From contig JAJEKV010000034.1 in NCBI GenBank assembly GCA_021234155.1, positions 5,750,028-5,814,027 of the forward strand: DNA of 64,000 nt, in the 5' to 3' direction. The position numbers and the translations under genes are program-made. Under the pieces are notes generated by a model. The model was given only the letters and a program-made list of their open reading frames with translations, was not told where the DNA came from and ran no database searches. Of the stretch, positions 43,763-55,442 are shown piece after piece (position 1 is the stretch's first letter; each line of letters opens with the position of its first letter). The stretch comes from Isoetes taiwanensis (lineage: Eukaryota > Streptophyta > Lycopodiopsida > Isoetales > Isoetaceae).

Positions 43763-46700
43763 CTCCCCCCTACCAAACTACACTTATTGGCTAGAAAAGG
43801 GGGCATGAATTCCGGGGGTGGGAATCCTCGTTCATCTTTCTGATCTTGAATATAGAGATGAGGGAGGCTCAGCTTACTGTATTCACTGAGTGTTGTTCGT
43901 CTCTTTTCCAGATTTGCTTGAGTCCTGGATGCCAAACATTCGGCTGCTCCTATGAGAAAGCCTTCAGAAATCATGTTCTCCAGCGTGGCGTGGATCTCAG
44001 ATGGAAGATTTGTGATCTCCATGTATAAGACAAGGTCCAACCCGAACTTTCCAGCATTTGCATTGGGGTTGCAAAAATGGATCTGGCACTTGCGTTTCTG
44101 CATACTCTGGAGTATGGTCATGAGTGCTTTGCCGCAATTACGCTTGCCGAAATACGGATGGATCACCTGAAGTTTTGGCCTTGGCAAGGAAGGTGACAAG
44201 ACCGAAATTGCATTCGGGCAGTCTTCCACCTAACACGCATTGGGCATGTATATCCGGTTGTTGGTGTTGTCCAAAGTCTCATCCTCACGCCATTTCGTCT
44301 GCGGATGAAGCGTGGGTCCCAACGTTTTCTCACGCAATTGCCGTGGGTGTCCAATCTGCATGTTCTTTGACTTGATGAGTCCGAATTCTTGTCTCCATCT
44401 TTGGGGAATTGACCTTGATCGAGGTGGGCATCCAAAGCTTGCTAGTGTACTCGGTTGTTTGGGGGTTGGTGCCGGTCATCCCCGCATCTGTTCTTGGAAT
44501 TCCAATAATATCTTCGGTGGTATTTGTTTGGTAACTATCTCCCATGCACTGGAATGTACATGTGTCATCAGTGCATGTGGTCCCACTCATCGGGGAGGGC
44601 GTTCGTTTCAGCTCGTGTGCGGTGACCGTGCAAGGAAGCATAATGTTGTAAGAACAACGTGCAAGGTCAAGTTCTTGTTGAGTTGTATAGTGTCGAAGGA
44701 GCGTGCCAAGTTCAGCTAGCCATAGCTCCACTTCTTTTACGTAGAAGAGGCATGTATTCGAGGTAACGGTTTTGCGAAATTTTGTATCTTGGAGGTACTT
44801 GTTCTTCTTGGTCAAAAGAACCATTTGTATCTCCTTTAAAGTTCTCGGTCGTTTATCCGGATGAGCCCGAGTAACATGTGCCGTAGAAGTCGTGCATGAC
44901 ATAAGCCGGGGGGCTATGGTTCCGAGAGCGAAATGGTCGAGATCCGCAACCCTGTAGGGATATCAAAATTGACGAGAGCACAAAGTGTGCCTCGTTAAGT
45001 GGGACGTACATCAGGGCCAATGTCGTTCGATATCAACTACTGTCGGGGGACTTGTGGTATCACCCTTGTTTCTCGGTAATAAAAGAAAAGTGTTTTTCCT
45101 TGCTTGCACATAGTCATGGTAACCGGCCGGCTTCCGGATAGTCCAGGGAATAGCAGAAGCAAGGCGATAGGGTTTGTTCTCGCTTTTTTCTTCGCATCAT
45201 CCGGGCCATCTGCTCGCCTATCTGAAAGCGTATCTTGTAATCCGCAATGATATCTTGTTGCTCGGAGAGACCGGGTCCGCAGCCTGACTTTGCGTGTGAG
45301 GTGTCCGAATTTGTCGGAGAAGTTGGGAATCGAGGAGGAGCTTGAAGTCGGAGTGGCTTGCAAGTCCGCGTTTTGAGTGCGCTATTTCAAGAGCATCTGC
45401 AGCGTGTTTTTGCCGTGAGCTGGTCTAACTTGCCTTGGAGAGATGCGATGTGAGCATCCTTATGCCGCAAGGTGGTTCGAAAGTCGTGACCTTGGACTCA
45501 AGTATCAAGTTGGCTGTCATGAAGTGTCTTTGTTCTCGGTCGAGTAGCATTATTCGTGGCGACGACCGGATTGTTGTAGCGTGTCTCAAGATCGAGTGTA
45601 CTTGGTGTCGTTTTGTTTGAGGGACTCCTTGAGTTCCTTGACAATGTTTGGGATTGATGAAGGGTTGCTCGATGGATCATGAATTGATTGTGCAAGGCTT
45701 CTTTCTCGGCCTCACTGGTCACCAAATCGGTCTTGATGTTGTGACTTGGCTTGGAGTTGGTCCACGGACTCGTGTCGTGCCCCGGTGGCTGCTATGAAGT
45801 TCTGGTGATGATCACGGAGGGCATCAAGGCGGTAGGGAGGACAGCTTCATCAGAGGTATCCACGGTGTGAGGAGGTGGATGGGATGGCTTTGGTTTGTCA
45901 CCCTTGTTTATAGATCCTTGGTCATTCTTTGTGAGTGTCCTTGTGAGTACTCGTGAGATCAATGGGAGTTTTGTTGTCTTCTTCTTTGTTGTTTTCTTTG
46001 TTTCTTTGTTGAGTCCGAAAGTGGAATTGTTGCACAAGGTTAAGCTGGGTTGTTGTTCGGTGGTTGGTTATCAACGTAAGGAATAGGTTTTAGAGAATTG
46101 GAATTTACAGGAGGTGGAGGCGGTGGTTGTGAAATATTTAAATGCGGAGTTGGGCGCCGAGATTGATGGGTCGAGAAGGAGGAGAGTTTGGTTGAAGACC
46201 TTTCAAAGCATCAATAAGGTCGGGATGTTGGCTTGGTGGAGAAGGGGGCATGATGGCGCGTGGGTCCGACGATGATTAATGAAAGCCCCGGAAGTGAGCT
46301 CCCATGGGGCATTCGAGGGAAGAGTTAGGATTTTTTCGAGTCATCAAGTTCTGTTGAAATCTCTCGATACGGGAGTTGAGTCCAATTGATTGTTTCAGAT
46401 GGTGTTGGTGAGGATATAGTACGTGATGGTAGAAAACATCGTTAATAGAGGTATTCTTCATGGAGTAACCCAAAAATTTCCTCCAAAGAAACTTGGTAAA
46501 GGCATCATGTTGCTTTGGAAAGGTGGACAGCTTGGTTTGTGCAGCATTATAAGGAATAGAGCAGAATTTGGAAATATCATATTTACCAATGTCAAGGTAA
46601 GACAAGGCATTGGGGCGGATTGGGTAGAGAAAAAGAAGGAGGCTATGGTTTGAGGGTTTAGGAGTATAGGGTTTCCATCGACTTGGGAGGCATATCCATC

Positions 46701-46930
46701 TTACGCCTTCACTGGGTTAGCCACAAATTGTCAGTAATTTGTTCTTGTTGGGAGCCGGGAGTTCCTGTTGCAGAAAATGAAACAATCCGGAACTCACCAG
46801 GAGGTTATAGGTGATGCCAGATGTGGGAGCTGGTGCAGATGAAGAAACGAACTTGATATTTTCGAATTGCGCTGGATCCATTGCGCGTCGCGTTGAGTGT
46901 TGAGTTCTTGGAGGTAGAAGCCATCTTGAA
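43763..46930 (-). pseudogene. gypsy 3' region with fragmented sense ORFs
   Basis: Between integrase and the 3' LTR the minus strand has several long frames. They are 46,276-46,605 (KFLWRKFLGYSMKNTSINDV then FYHH), 45,498-46,037, 44,330-44,902 (YVKEVELWLAELGTLLRHYT) and 43,618-44,229. The last starts with ISVLSPSLPRPKLQVIHPYF and runs into the LTR. A start at about 46,926 (MASTSKNSTLNATRNG) could open the series. They are probably one additional protein broken by indels, as in Tat-lineage elements that carry an extra ORF after pol. No envelope-like transmembrane segment is evident. Function unknown. Confidence 0.45.
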
Positions 46931-47006
46931 GGTCGAGGTCACGGAGTAACTAAGCCCGGAAGGGCGGAGTGGAGTATGAGTGAAAAGTGAGGAGAGGGAA
47001 GTGGGA

Positions 47007-47030
47007 TTTTTTTTTTTTTTTTTTTTTTTT
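47007..47030. repeat. T24 homopolymer
   Basis: Twenty-four consecutive T on the plus strand within the gypsy element, just upstream (in minus sense) of the 3' ORF series. On the minus strand it gives a lysine run in the overlapping frame. Length is probably unreliable in the assembly. Confidence 0.8.
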
Positions 47031-47332
47031 GAAGAGTCGTGGGAGACACGCGGTCGAAGATCGTGACGATTGAGAATCTCAAGAGACGACCTTCGCACCA
47101 AGATGCGGAGAGTTCTGGCGGGGAGAATAAAACTTTAATGGCGGACGGGTATTAGCCGGCAGCTTGTCGTAATATTAAAAAGAGGAGTCGAAAAAGTTTG
47201 CGTGTACAAAAATATCAGTGGGGAATGATTACGGAATATCTGTGAGGTGACCTTTCGTGAACAGCTGCTAGGGTTGGTATTCGCCTACAAATTGGAAGTT
47301 GGGTTCGTCGAGAAGAACCAAAATTCGTGAAG

Positions 47333-47563
47333 ATGGAGAACTCTGATAACAGCGGTCCGGTGAGCTTCCGCGACTGGATTACATGCAAGATGGACGACGC
47401 CGACCTGGTGGCTCGAGAGGAATCGCGGATCCCTATGGATCCTTGGTTGGAGGCACGGCCGCCAACCCGAGATGAACTCGACGCCCGGGAGGTGATCGTT
47501 CAGCTGGAGTGGTCGCAGCTGTGGGGCTTCCGCTCATCCTCCGAGTGGAGTGCCCCTGAGTAA
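47333..47563 (+). CDS. Small intact antisense ORF inside the gypsy element
   Basis: From ATG 47,333 the plus strand encodes 76 residues: MENSDNSGPVSFRDWITCKM, an acidic middle with two DARE/RDEL stretches, and QLEWSQLWGFRSSSEWSAPE before TAA. It is antisense to gag-pol, lies between integrase and the 3' ORF region, and is one of few undamaged frames of this element. Antisense ORFs are known in some Tat-lineage elements. No motif is recognised and translation is unproven. Confidence 0.4.
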   Translation: MENSDNSGPVSFRDWITCKMDDADLVAREESRIPMDPWLEARPPTRDELDAREVIVQLEWSQLWGFRSSSEWSAPE

Positions 47564-47779
47564 AGGGCGAGTAGCAAACATGATAGGGTTTTCCAATTTT
47601 TGTTTAGTTTAGGACTTTTCGGGTGAAAAATCCCACAAATAATTGTAGCCTTCGGGCAATTTTGTACATAATAGAAAAGTGTTTCTCATAAATTTGTACA
47701 AGGGGTATCTTGTTGTAAATTTTGTTTTTGAGCTAAGGATCTTTGCAGCAGAGGGTTTGAAATTTCTTGAGTCGAAATC

Positions 47780-48975
47780 CATTGACTAATGTAGGAAATG
47801 GAGTGCCATCCAATTCTTGTAATTGTAAAACTCCGGATGTGGTATATCTCGAAATTTTGTATGGTCCAGCCATCCGAGCTTGAGTTTGCCAGGATGTTGT
47901 TGATATCTCGAGTTAAGAAGAAGAACTAAGTCGCCAATTTGAAAAGTTTTGTTTTGATGTGTTTGTCATGCCATTGTTTTTGTAGTTGTTTGCCTTGTTG
48001 AAGTCTAAGAAAAGCATCTCTTCAAGTTCATCCAGCTTGTTCCGGTTGATAAACTCGTTCTTGCAAAGCTGGCTGATGGATTATGTTACATTGCGAACTG
48101 AAATTTGAGTGAGGGTAAAATGAACTCAAAAGGCATAAGAGCCTCTTGGCCATACACAAGTCGAAAAGGTGTTTGACCGGTTGCTACTTTGTATGTTGTA
48201 TTGTAAGCCCATAAACCCAGAGGTAACTTATCTTGCCAATCTTTTCTTGTAGGATCACAAATCTTCGTCGAGAATGTGGATAAGCACCTTGTTTGTGCTT
48301 TCAGCCAAGCCATTACCACGGGATAGTAAGGCGTGCTTTTTTTCCGTGATGAATGTGCAGATAGTTAGTGAGTTCAGCAATAGTGTGATTGATGAAATGA
48401 ACTCCACGATCACTAACTAATTCTAAGGGACATCCAAATCGCGGATGATGTTCTTGTAGAGAACCTTAATGTACTAGCACCGTGTTGTCGTAGAGCACAC
48501 GCCAGCCCATTTGGTTGCATAGTCCGTGAAGACTAGAATGTAGCGTGCCCTAGTGTTGATTGCACGGTGGGTCCATGGGACCAACAAAATCCATACCCCA
48601 TTTGGCAAAGGGAGAGGAGGCGTGGCTATTGGCGTGAGCGGGCAGAGCCACGGGCCGTGGGTCTACTAAGCCTCGACAAACATCACACGATGCGTGTATT
48701 TGTGAGCATCTTTGAAAAGCGTGCAAATAAGAATACCCAAGAAGGAGGAGTTTCCTTCTTTGTGTTTGTCTCCGCTGAAATGACCACCGCCAAGTCCTTC
48801 GTGGGCTTGTTTGACTAGATCAGGGACTTCGTGAGGAAGAACACATCGTCGGAGCACATTGTCTTTGCCACATTTATAGAGATGGCCAGCAACCATCGTG
48901 ATAATCTCGTGACCAGCGAAGGAATTGTTGTTTATGCAGAAGTTGTCTTTCCGAGAGCGTGGGGTCACTTGACGG
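47780..48975 (-). pseudogene. gypsy integrase
   Basis: In minus order: the zinc-binding part GHLYKCGKDNVLRRCVLP and AHEGLGGGHFSGDKH near 48,890-48,770; the catalytic core YILVFTDYATKW near 48,540; VSDRGVHFINHTIAELTNYL near 48,410; YYPRGNGLAESTNKVLIHIL near 48,330-48,270; and the post-core LWAYNTTYKVATGQTPFRLV plus YGQEALMPFE at 48,200-48,130. A basic GKQLQKQWHDKHIKTK region is near 48,000-47,940. Asp of TDYA and DRG are visible. YYPRGNG replaces the usual YYPQGNG at a frame break. At least four small indels separate the pieces. Confidence 0.85.
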
Positions 48976-49079
48976 AGCGCCCGTGGAGGAGAAAGCGTTG
49001 ATAGTCGTGGGTACCAATGAGGCGTGGCGTTGACTGTGAACAGTTGAGCATCAGGAAGGGCATCGTGAACTCCTTCCGA

Positions 49080-49480
49080 GGGATCATCCGGTGTATCGTG
49101 AAAGATAGTGGGGACCGTGTGAGAGCGTCCGGCTTGTGAATAATTTCAAAAGGGGCAAACTCTTGCAATATCAATATCCATCGAAAGCAATTCGCCCGTG
49201 GGGTTTGGCTTATTGATTAAATATAGAAGAGCTTGATGATCCACATAAAAAGTTTTAATTTGACTACCAAGAAGATAGTGTCGAAAGCGTTGTACACAAA
49301 AGATAAGGCCAAGGGCTTCCCTTCCGTGGTCGAATAGTTGCGCTCAGCCGGAGATTGAGTTTTTTCTGGCGGGCGATCCGATGGGCTTGTCCCGATTTGG
49401 TGCATACTCTTGAGCTAGAACAGCCCAATCGCAAAGCCCCAAACATCAACATGGACATGGAATGGTTTGTCCCATTGAGG
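49080..49480 (-). pseudogene. gypsy RNase H
   Basis: Minus-strand pieces HVHVDVWGFAIGAVLAQ (near 49,450), LSPAERNYSTTE (near 49,350), QIKTFYVDHQALLYLINKPN (near 49,260-49,200) and LQEFAPFEIIHKPD (near 49,170) match the RNase H domain after the RT of Ty3 elements. Indels of one or two bases separate them. Confidence 0.8.
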
Positions 49481-49499
49481 TGGTACTAGCACGGGGGCT

Positions 49500-50280
49500 T
49501 CGTGAGCTTGACTTTGAGTTCTTTAAAAGCTTGATTTGCATCGGATGTCCAAGTCCATGTGTATGGATTTCCGGTCGGTTTGTGAATTGGATCGATCGGT
49601 GCCCAATTCGGAATAAAGGTGGCATAGAAGTTGACTTTGCCAAGAAAGGAACGTGTGTCCTTGATGTTCGCAGTGGATATGCTCGATGACACGGCTGATT
49701 TTGGCTGGTCCGTCGTTGTAATGCCGTGTCGACTCACGACATGTCCCGTGGTACACCCGAGGTGACTGAAGGTGCACTTTTCCGGATTGAGGCTAATTCA
49801 GATTCATCACGGCGTTGAAAAACTAGTTCAAGTTTTACCAAATGGTCCATAACGTGGGTGTAAGTGGAGAAGTCATCCCGAAAAGACTTGCGCAGAAGGG
49901 ATGAACTTGCATGTACTCTTGAAAAACAGCAAGCATAATGCGTTGAAATGTGGATGGTGAGTTTGACAATCCAAAAGGAACGACTTTGTAAGCAAAGGTA
50001 CCCCATGGAGTAGTGAAGGTAGTCTTTAGTTGATCTTCTTCGAATGGATATTTGATTATAACCGGAGAAGCCGTCCATGAAGGAGTACATCTCGTGGCCT
50101 GCTACATCTTCCAACACTTGATCCGTGAAGGGGAGGGAAATGATCCTTTCCGTGGCTTGATTGAGTTTTCTATAATCCACACAAACGCGAATTTTTCCAT
50201 TATGTTTGAGGGCAATAACAATAGGACTTACCCATTCGAATGTTTGACCTCGTAGATAAGTCCAAATCAAAAGCTTGTCA
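49500..50280 (-). pseudogene. gypsy reverse transcriptase
   Basis: SPIVIALKHNGKIRVCVDYR, LPFTDQVLEDVAGHEMYSFM and DGFSGYNQISI are in one frame at 50,230-50,050. PFGLSNSPSTFQRIM near 49,950 and the DDF of the catalytic box near 49,860 lie in other frames, as does TRSFLGKVNFYATFIPNWAP near 49,660. The catalytic box reads VF, two odd bases, then DDF, so an indel sits in the most conserved motif of the enzyme. That is hard to reconcile with intact TSD and LTR ends unless the break is artefactual. Confidence 0.85.
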
Positions 50281-50899
50281 ATTTCGGCTTTAACCTTTTC
50301 ACGGTAGTTTGGGTTAAGCCGTGCATCGTTAACTAGATGGGTCTAGCATCCGGCTAGTGGGAATCGAGAGTTGTCCCAATTCTTGCTTGATACCTCGGAG
50401 GTCTTTGTAGCTCCAAGCAAAGATGTGCTTGAAACGTTTGAATAAGCGCAATGGCTTGCTCCCGAATCTTTGGCGTGAGGTCGCATGCCAATCGGATTGG
50501 TTGATTTGTTCCAATATCAATTATGTCTACCGCAGGAGTTTGAATGTGTGGAATGACTTGATCATCTGGAACGAGCGATGGGCTGGCTCACGAGTACTGA
50601 CGAGGATGTTCATGTTGACCAATTTTGAAAAATAGTGGCGTGCCACTAGGAGTTGGTGTGGTGTCTTCTTGAGCGGGGAGGAGGAGCTGGGGGTACCGTC
50701 TCCTCATGTGGAACCAATGTGACGTTGTTACAAGGTGTCAAATAGGGGTCAACCAAACGTTGCTATGCCTTTATCAATATCCATGTCTTCCCATGGTTGA
50801 TTGTATTACGGGTAAGCCGTGAGTGGCAAACCCTTGGCTTGTAACCGATAGGTGTTGCAAACTTGTTCGAGTCCTTTATCTCGATTCGGCGTGATCTCT

Positions 50900-51260
50900 G
50901 AAATGATCCGGCCCGTGGTGGATCCATCGGGTGATGAGCTTGCCATCCGTGATAACAAGTTGATCGTGGGCCCAAGAGTGAATGCTTTTAGCTTGTCTCA
51001 AAAAGGGTCGATCCTACTAACATTTCATAATCTCCCGGATCTTCTCCTCGCTCTCCAAACATCAATTCCATGGTAAATTGTAGATCTCCAATATTGACTG
51101 GTATTGGTTGTGTAACTCCTTGTGGTCGCGTGATATGGCCATTCGCAGAAGCTTGATGTCATAAGGGGCGTTATGGAGCTCCCTTATGCCCAATTGTCGC
51201 CCGAGATTATCGTAATAAGATTTGATCTTGCCACCATCGACCGAACATGGTGAACAGACC
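50900..51260 (-). pseudogene. gypsy protease region
   Basis: The minus strand contains DGG followed in a shifted frame by RSNLIT (the D(S/T/G)G..NL start of retroviral-type aspartic proteases), then APYDIKLLRMA. A shifted frame then reads HITRPQGVTQPIPVNIGDLQ and FTMELMFGE. This matches the aspartic protease region between gag and RT in OTA gypsy elements. Three frame changes occur within ~350 bases. Confidence 0.65.
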
Positions 51261-51849
51261 TTTTTGGCCCACGTGTGCATGCACCGTGGGTGTTGATGAT
51301 AATCGCATTAACAGTAATCTGAGGTTTTGTAAAATGTGCTCGTAGTCTTTGGACATAGTTGTAGGATAGTCGTAAAATTTGAGAGGAATTTTGATTTTAG
51401 CAAGTTCTTGTTGAAGTTCGGGAGGGATTGCGGTAGTTGTGGTGGATCCGTGGGTTGTTGTTGCTCAGCAATAGATGTCGCTACATTGTTGAGGAGGTCG
51501 AATTTCAAAGAAAGCAATGTTGAGTGGTGGTGTTGCGGATATGTCGTGGCATTCGTGGTCGTGGCTCCCGATCGTGTGGTAGCATTGACGGACTTGAGTG
51601 CCTTACCTTCCGCGCGTTCGATGAGTTGAAGCGGACTTTTTAAGTTTAGGTTGAACATGAGGAAGTAGTTGATCCGCATTGGGTGCAAAATGAACAGATT
51701 TGGTTGATGGCTCACCGGTACGTAATCGGCTGCAAAAACTTGGTGCGGGGTGCTTATGGCGTGGGGAATGAGGGAGAACCTCAATCCGGTTGGAGGATTC
51801 AAGGCTGGTGTTGATTGCATGGTAAATTTCTTCTTGGAGTTGATCATCC

Positions 51850-53555
51850 AATTGTTTTGAGTTGTTTTTGTTGGCGTGGTTGTTGGTGTGGTGGCCGTGG
51901 TGGCCGTTTGAGCGGGCGTGGGCCTTGCCTTCCCTTGGCTTCCCATACTTGAAAAGGTGTAAAGACGACCGCCGTGGTTTGATTGGTGCCGTGAATTTGT
52001 ATTTGAACTTGAGGAAGTTGAGGACAATCCGCGACCGATGACCCCATTGGTCACAGTTGAAACATTGGGACTTGCTTGGATCAAAAGTGGAGCGCGAGGA
52101 GGTCCCACGTTGTGGTTCTTTTATTCTTTGGGGTTGTTGTTGTTGTCGTGGCTGTGCACGTATGTCCGTGGTTGAGTTTGCGTGGGTACCTTCGCACTTG
52201 GTGAACAAGGCGATGTCGATCTGATTTGGTCGTGGATTTGTACATTCTTCTGGTGGTGTGGTTCCCCGCATGTTGCGGCGTTTGCAATGGATCATGCTAT
52301 CCACGAGTTACACTCATTCGCGGATGTCCCGAAAATTGGCAAATAGTACACCAAATGTTATTTCTTGGGGAGCTGCCGTGGAGGGAGTCGAAGTCTTGCG
52401 TGGGTGTAGCCGAGGGAAATGGGAGTATCGTGGGCTTGATCACCTTGCGTGAGGAAACATGAACAGAGTGATTGACTAATTCAATGGCGTCTTGTAATGT
52501 CTTGGGGGCAAATACTCGATCATAAATCGGATGTGAGAGGGTAAGCCTTGAAGAAACCACACTAGAATTTGGCTTTGGGTTGGAAATTCCTTCAACTTGT
52601 TGACTAAGATCCGATCGGCCCGCAAAGTCTGAAGGAGATTCTCACGGGTTCTCGCTTTGAGTGTGTTGAGGTCGTTCAATTAGCTTGTTGATCATCCGCT
52701 TAAAGGGTGCCGTAATGGGAAAGAAAAGAGGTCTTCATGTGTATCCAATCTTGTTTCCGGTGGCTTTTGTTTGCCATCGACCATTCGTGGGGGTGCTCCC
52801 GCAGGTCGTCGAAAAGATGTGGAATTTTAGTTTTGGATCGGAGTGACCATTGAGATCTGCAAGTGACTCAAATTCATCCATGTGAGCCTGAGCACTCTGG
52901 TCTATGTGTTTACCTTTATCATTTCCAAAGAGTGGATATTGGAGTTTTAAAGCATGTGTAGGAGTCGGCGCATGAATGGGTGTTTGCATTTGTGGAAAAG
53001 AAAAGACAGTAGGTGTTGGTTGCTGCATAGGTACCGAAACTGGCATAGGTTGTGTGAGATTAGTAAAAAGAGGTACTGAAGCAGTTGTAGTGGGAACAAA
53101 GGTTGTGACAGGCATGAACAGCGTGTGGGGAACAGTTAAGGGAACAGACGGTAGGGGAATTGACAAAGGTGGAAGCGGTGGTACCGAAGTTCCTAAAGAA
53201 AGATTACCAATAGAGAAAACATTTTGCAGATGTTCCAGAGAAAATTGGCGGTGGTTTGGCCGGATCTTGAGTTGGGGATTCCGGTGGAGTAAATTCAAAG
53301 GGCTGTGTTGCAGCCTCTGCATGATGTGGCGAACAGGGAACGGAACAATGGCGACCTTCCACAGGGGAGGTCGGTCTGGAAAGTTGTCGTGGTGTAGGTG
53401 GAACAGATTGCGCTCTCGTACACGGAGAAGAGACAATCGAACCAGAGTGTATGTGGACATATTCGCGGGAGGCGTCGCGCAGTTCATGGCGGCGGCGTCT
53501 TGACTCCATCCGGTGTTGAATATCGGGGAGTAAAGAAGGGATTGAACATGGTATC
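51850..53555 (-). pseudogene. gypsy gag
   Basis: Starts near MFNPFFTPRYSTPDGVKTPP (53,555) with a long Pro/Ser-rich N-terminus. The capsid region includes LNTLKARTRENLLQTLRADR, QSQILVWFLQGLPSHIRFMI and LQDAIELVNHSVHV near 52,670-52,470. The zinc knuckle CFNCDQWGH and VADCPQLPQ lie near 52,065-52,020 in two frames (CX2CX4HX4C). Packages RNA into virus-like particles in active elements. Broken into at least six frames. Confidence 0.75.
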
Positions 53556-53581
53556 AATACGCCTTTTGAGGGGAGTGCAAG

Positions 53582-53592
53582 AACAGCGCCAA
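53582..53592 (-). promoter_or_regulatory. gypsy primer-binding site
   Basis: In minus sense TGGCGCTGTTC lies two bases after the 5' LTR end. It is one base different from the TGGCGCCGTTG type used by many plant Tat/Athila elements. Confidence 0.75.
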
Positions 53593-53593
53593 G

Positions 53594-54188
53594 TGTTTGG
53601 GGTCCCGCACGGATCGCCCGAGGGACGGATCTCGTGAGATCCTTGAAGTCCGGCGGGGGTAAATCCTGAGACACTCTTGTCACGCGGGATTTTTGCTAAC
53701 AGAGGAAAGAACAAGAAAAACTTCGGATAAAACAAAGAATTGCAATACACAATGAAACACACAAGACACTTGTGGAGAACACGGCAATCCATTGATCAAA
53801 ACAAGTGTACAATGAAGGCTCAAAGAGCGCTAACAAAGCGACCAAAGATGCACGCTCTGTAGTGACACAAAGAACACTCTGAACCTTTCAGGAAGGAGCA
53901 AAAATGCTACAATATATAGGAACGGGTGGCCTACGGGCCCTGAATCTGATCCTCATCATGACAACGTGCTCCACTACTTGGGCACTCGAGCAGAATCGAG
54001 TGTCCCGGGCCGTGCTAATGAGACAAGTAGTGGCCCGCCGTGGGTCCTACCTTTGGGTCTTCGCTTCTTGGAGGAGCTTTGACCCGTGGGCCTTTGTGGA
54101 TCCCTCTTCTTGGACACCGTGGCGGTGGGGCCTCGCCCTCATGCGACAAGTATAGACACGGTAATGCGCGGGGGCCATGGGGCTAACG
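53594..54188 (-). repeat. gypsy 5' LTR (595 bp)
   Basis: Starts TGTTTGGGG on the plus strand and ends GGGCTAACG, where the partner LTR has GGGCTAACA; followed by TSD GCATT. The final A-to-G change is one of many small differences from the partner. Confidence 0.88.
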
Positions 54189-54293
54189 GCATTCCTCCAC
54201 TATGGGGCAATTCTTGAGCCTTCATCTCGGATCGACGGGAAGTTCTCTTCTTCGAGGCGTTGTTGTGTCATGCAGTGGCTTTTCGAGAATCTG

Positions 54294-54480
54294 GATCGAT
54301 CCGACGGATCGCGATTCTCGAGCAGACGAGCATGCAAGAGTTGCATCGTTGCACGCATGCATTGCATGCATTTCGGACCTCTCATCCGGTTAGGGGGATC
54401 GCTATTTCTTCTGCATTCGCCTTGACTTCTCATCGGTAGCTTTCTCTTAGCCCGGTGTTTTGGGTTATGTTCTATGCTCT
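54294..54480 (+). repeat. Direct module, copy 2
   Basis: Second copy of 42,733-42,924. Here it is preceded by CGAGAATCTG, which pairs with the GATTCTCG inside the module to form a ~17-bp stem around CGATCCG-A-CGGATCG. Confidence 0.8.
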
Positions 54481-55442
54481 CCCTCCCTCCCTCCCTTAAG
54501 TATTTTGTTTTATATATGTTGTTCGCGTGGCGCGGCGCTTTAATCAAACCCCTCGCTTTTTGAGGTTTTGTTCTTCTCTATTGTGTTTTGTGGTCTTATC
54601 TTGCAGTGCAGGCGTTGCGGCGTTGGTTTCTTTTGGGCGTGGGGTTTTGGGAAGTTTAGCGGTGGCGTTGTCTAAAGCCCTTGCCCTAGGGCTTATCGCT
54701 AGGGTTTTTCCTCGAAAACCCGAAAGGGCGGGGTTTTTTAATCCCGGCGATAAGCCCTAGGCAGGTACACTAGCCAAACATCTATGATATATTTTTGTAT
54801 TTTGGGGTCCAGGTGTTATGACTGGATATTCCCTGTATTTTTTGTTTTTTGGGTAGCTTGCGATATGCAGCTACCCACTCTCTACCATTGTAATTACACT
54901 GCTGGGATGAATAGAAAAGCCCCATCCGGCGTTGTTGTGTCATGCGAGTCGCAGCTCGAGAATTGTCCTACATCGATTTCTGAATACCATCAGATAAGGC
55001 AAAACCAAATGAGTTTTGGAACCTTTTTCTGAGACAATCCCTTCCTGGATTATGTGTTAAAAGAATGCCTTCAACTTGTGCGAAACGATTCGTCTCAATC
55101 TATGTGAAAAAATTCCCTGCTGTATTAAAAAATCCTTTAATCTGTATTGAAATGTTTACAAAAATCTGCATGCATTCCAAAATTAGTATTTGAGCTCTGA
55201 TTATGCGTTGAAAGCATAATCACTGATGGGTCTAAGAAAAAAAAATCAATTCATTATGGCAAAATGCTCTTTTGTGTTAGTATGTAGTAACGATCCTTTG
55301 ACAAAAGATTTCACATCTGGCGCACAAATTTGCCAGGACGAAGAACCCACTGGCCATGGCTCTGCCGATCCTAACCCATTGAACCCAAATCCGATGTAGG
55401 CTTAATTGAATCCAAATATAAAGAACAAAAATCCATATCTAA

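Larger units (their letters stand above)
43159..54188 (-). mobile_element. Ty3/gypsy retrotransposon, 11.03 kb
   Basis: LTRs at 43,159-43,762 and 53,594-54,188 are flanked by the 5-bp TSD GCATT (43,154-43,158 and 54,189-54,193). In minus sense the LTR begins TGTTAGCCC and ends CCCCAAACA. The 5' LTR is followed by TGGCGCTGTTC, a primer-binding site of the TGGCGCC type. A polypurine tract GGTAGGGGGGAG precedes the 3' LTR. Domain order gag-PR-RT-RH-INT and the INT/RT wording place it in the non-chromodomain (OTA/Tat-like) branch. It has a ~4-kb region between INT and the 3' LTR. Intact ends but badly fragmented frames are an unusual combination. Confidence 0.92.
42724..54997 (+). mobile_element. 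~1.2-kb element in the foldback arm, itself split by the gypsy element
   Basis: Comparison with the uninterrupted right arm near 59,190-59,210 places foreign DNA between 42,723 and 54,998. Removing the gypsy element leaves 42,724-43,158 joined to 54,189-54,997. It contains two direct copies of a ~190-base module (42,733-42,924 and 54,294-54,480). It also has tandem CCTTTCCTGGCGTATCCC-like units at about 42,995-43,130. A 3' part at 54,690-54,745 has the AAAACCCGAAAGGGCGGGGT stem and AATCCCGG motif resembling the LINE 3' ends at 1,950 and 18,400. This suggests a 5'-monomer/3'-UTR LINE derivative, but no ORF or TSD confirms it. Confidence 0.6.

Noticed and set aside
47007-47030. Poly-T24 as a retrotransposed poly-A tail on the minus strand
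   Set aside because: It lies inside the gypsy element with gypsy sequence on both sides; no TSD or LINE/SINE sequence adjoins it.
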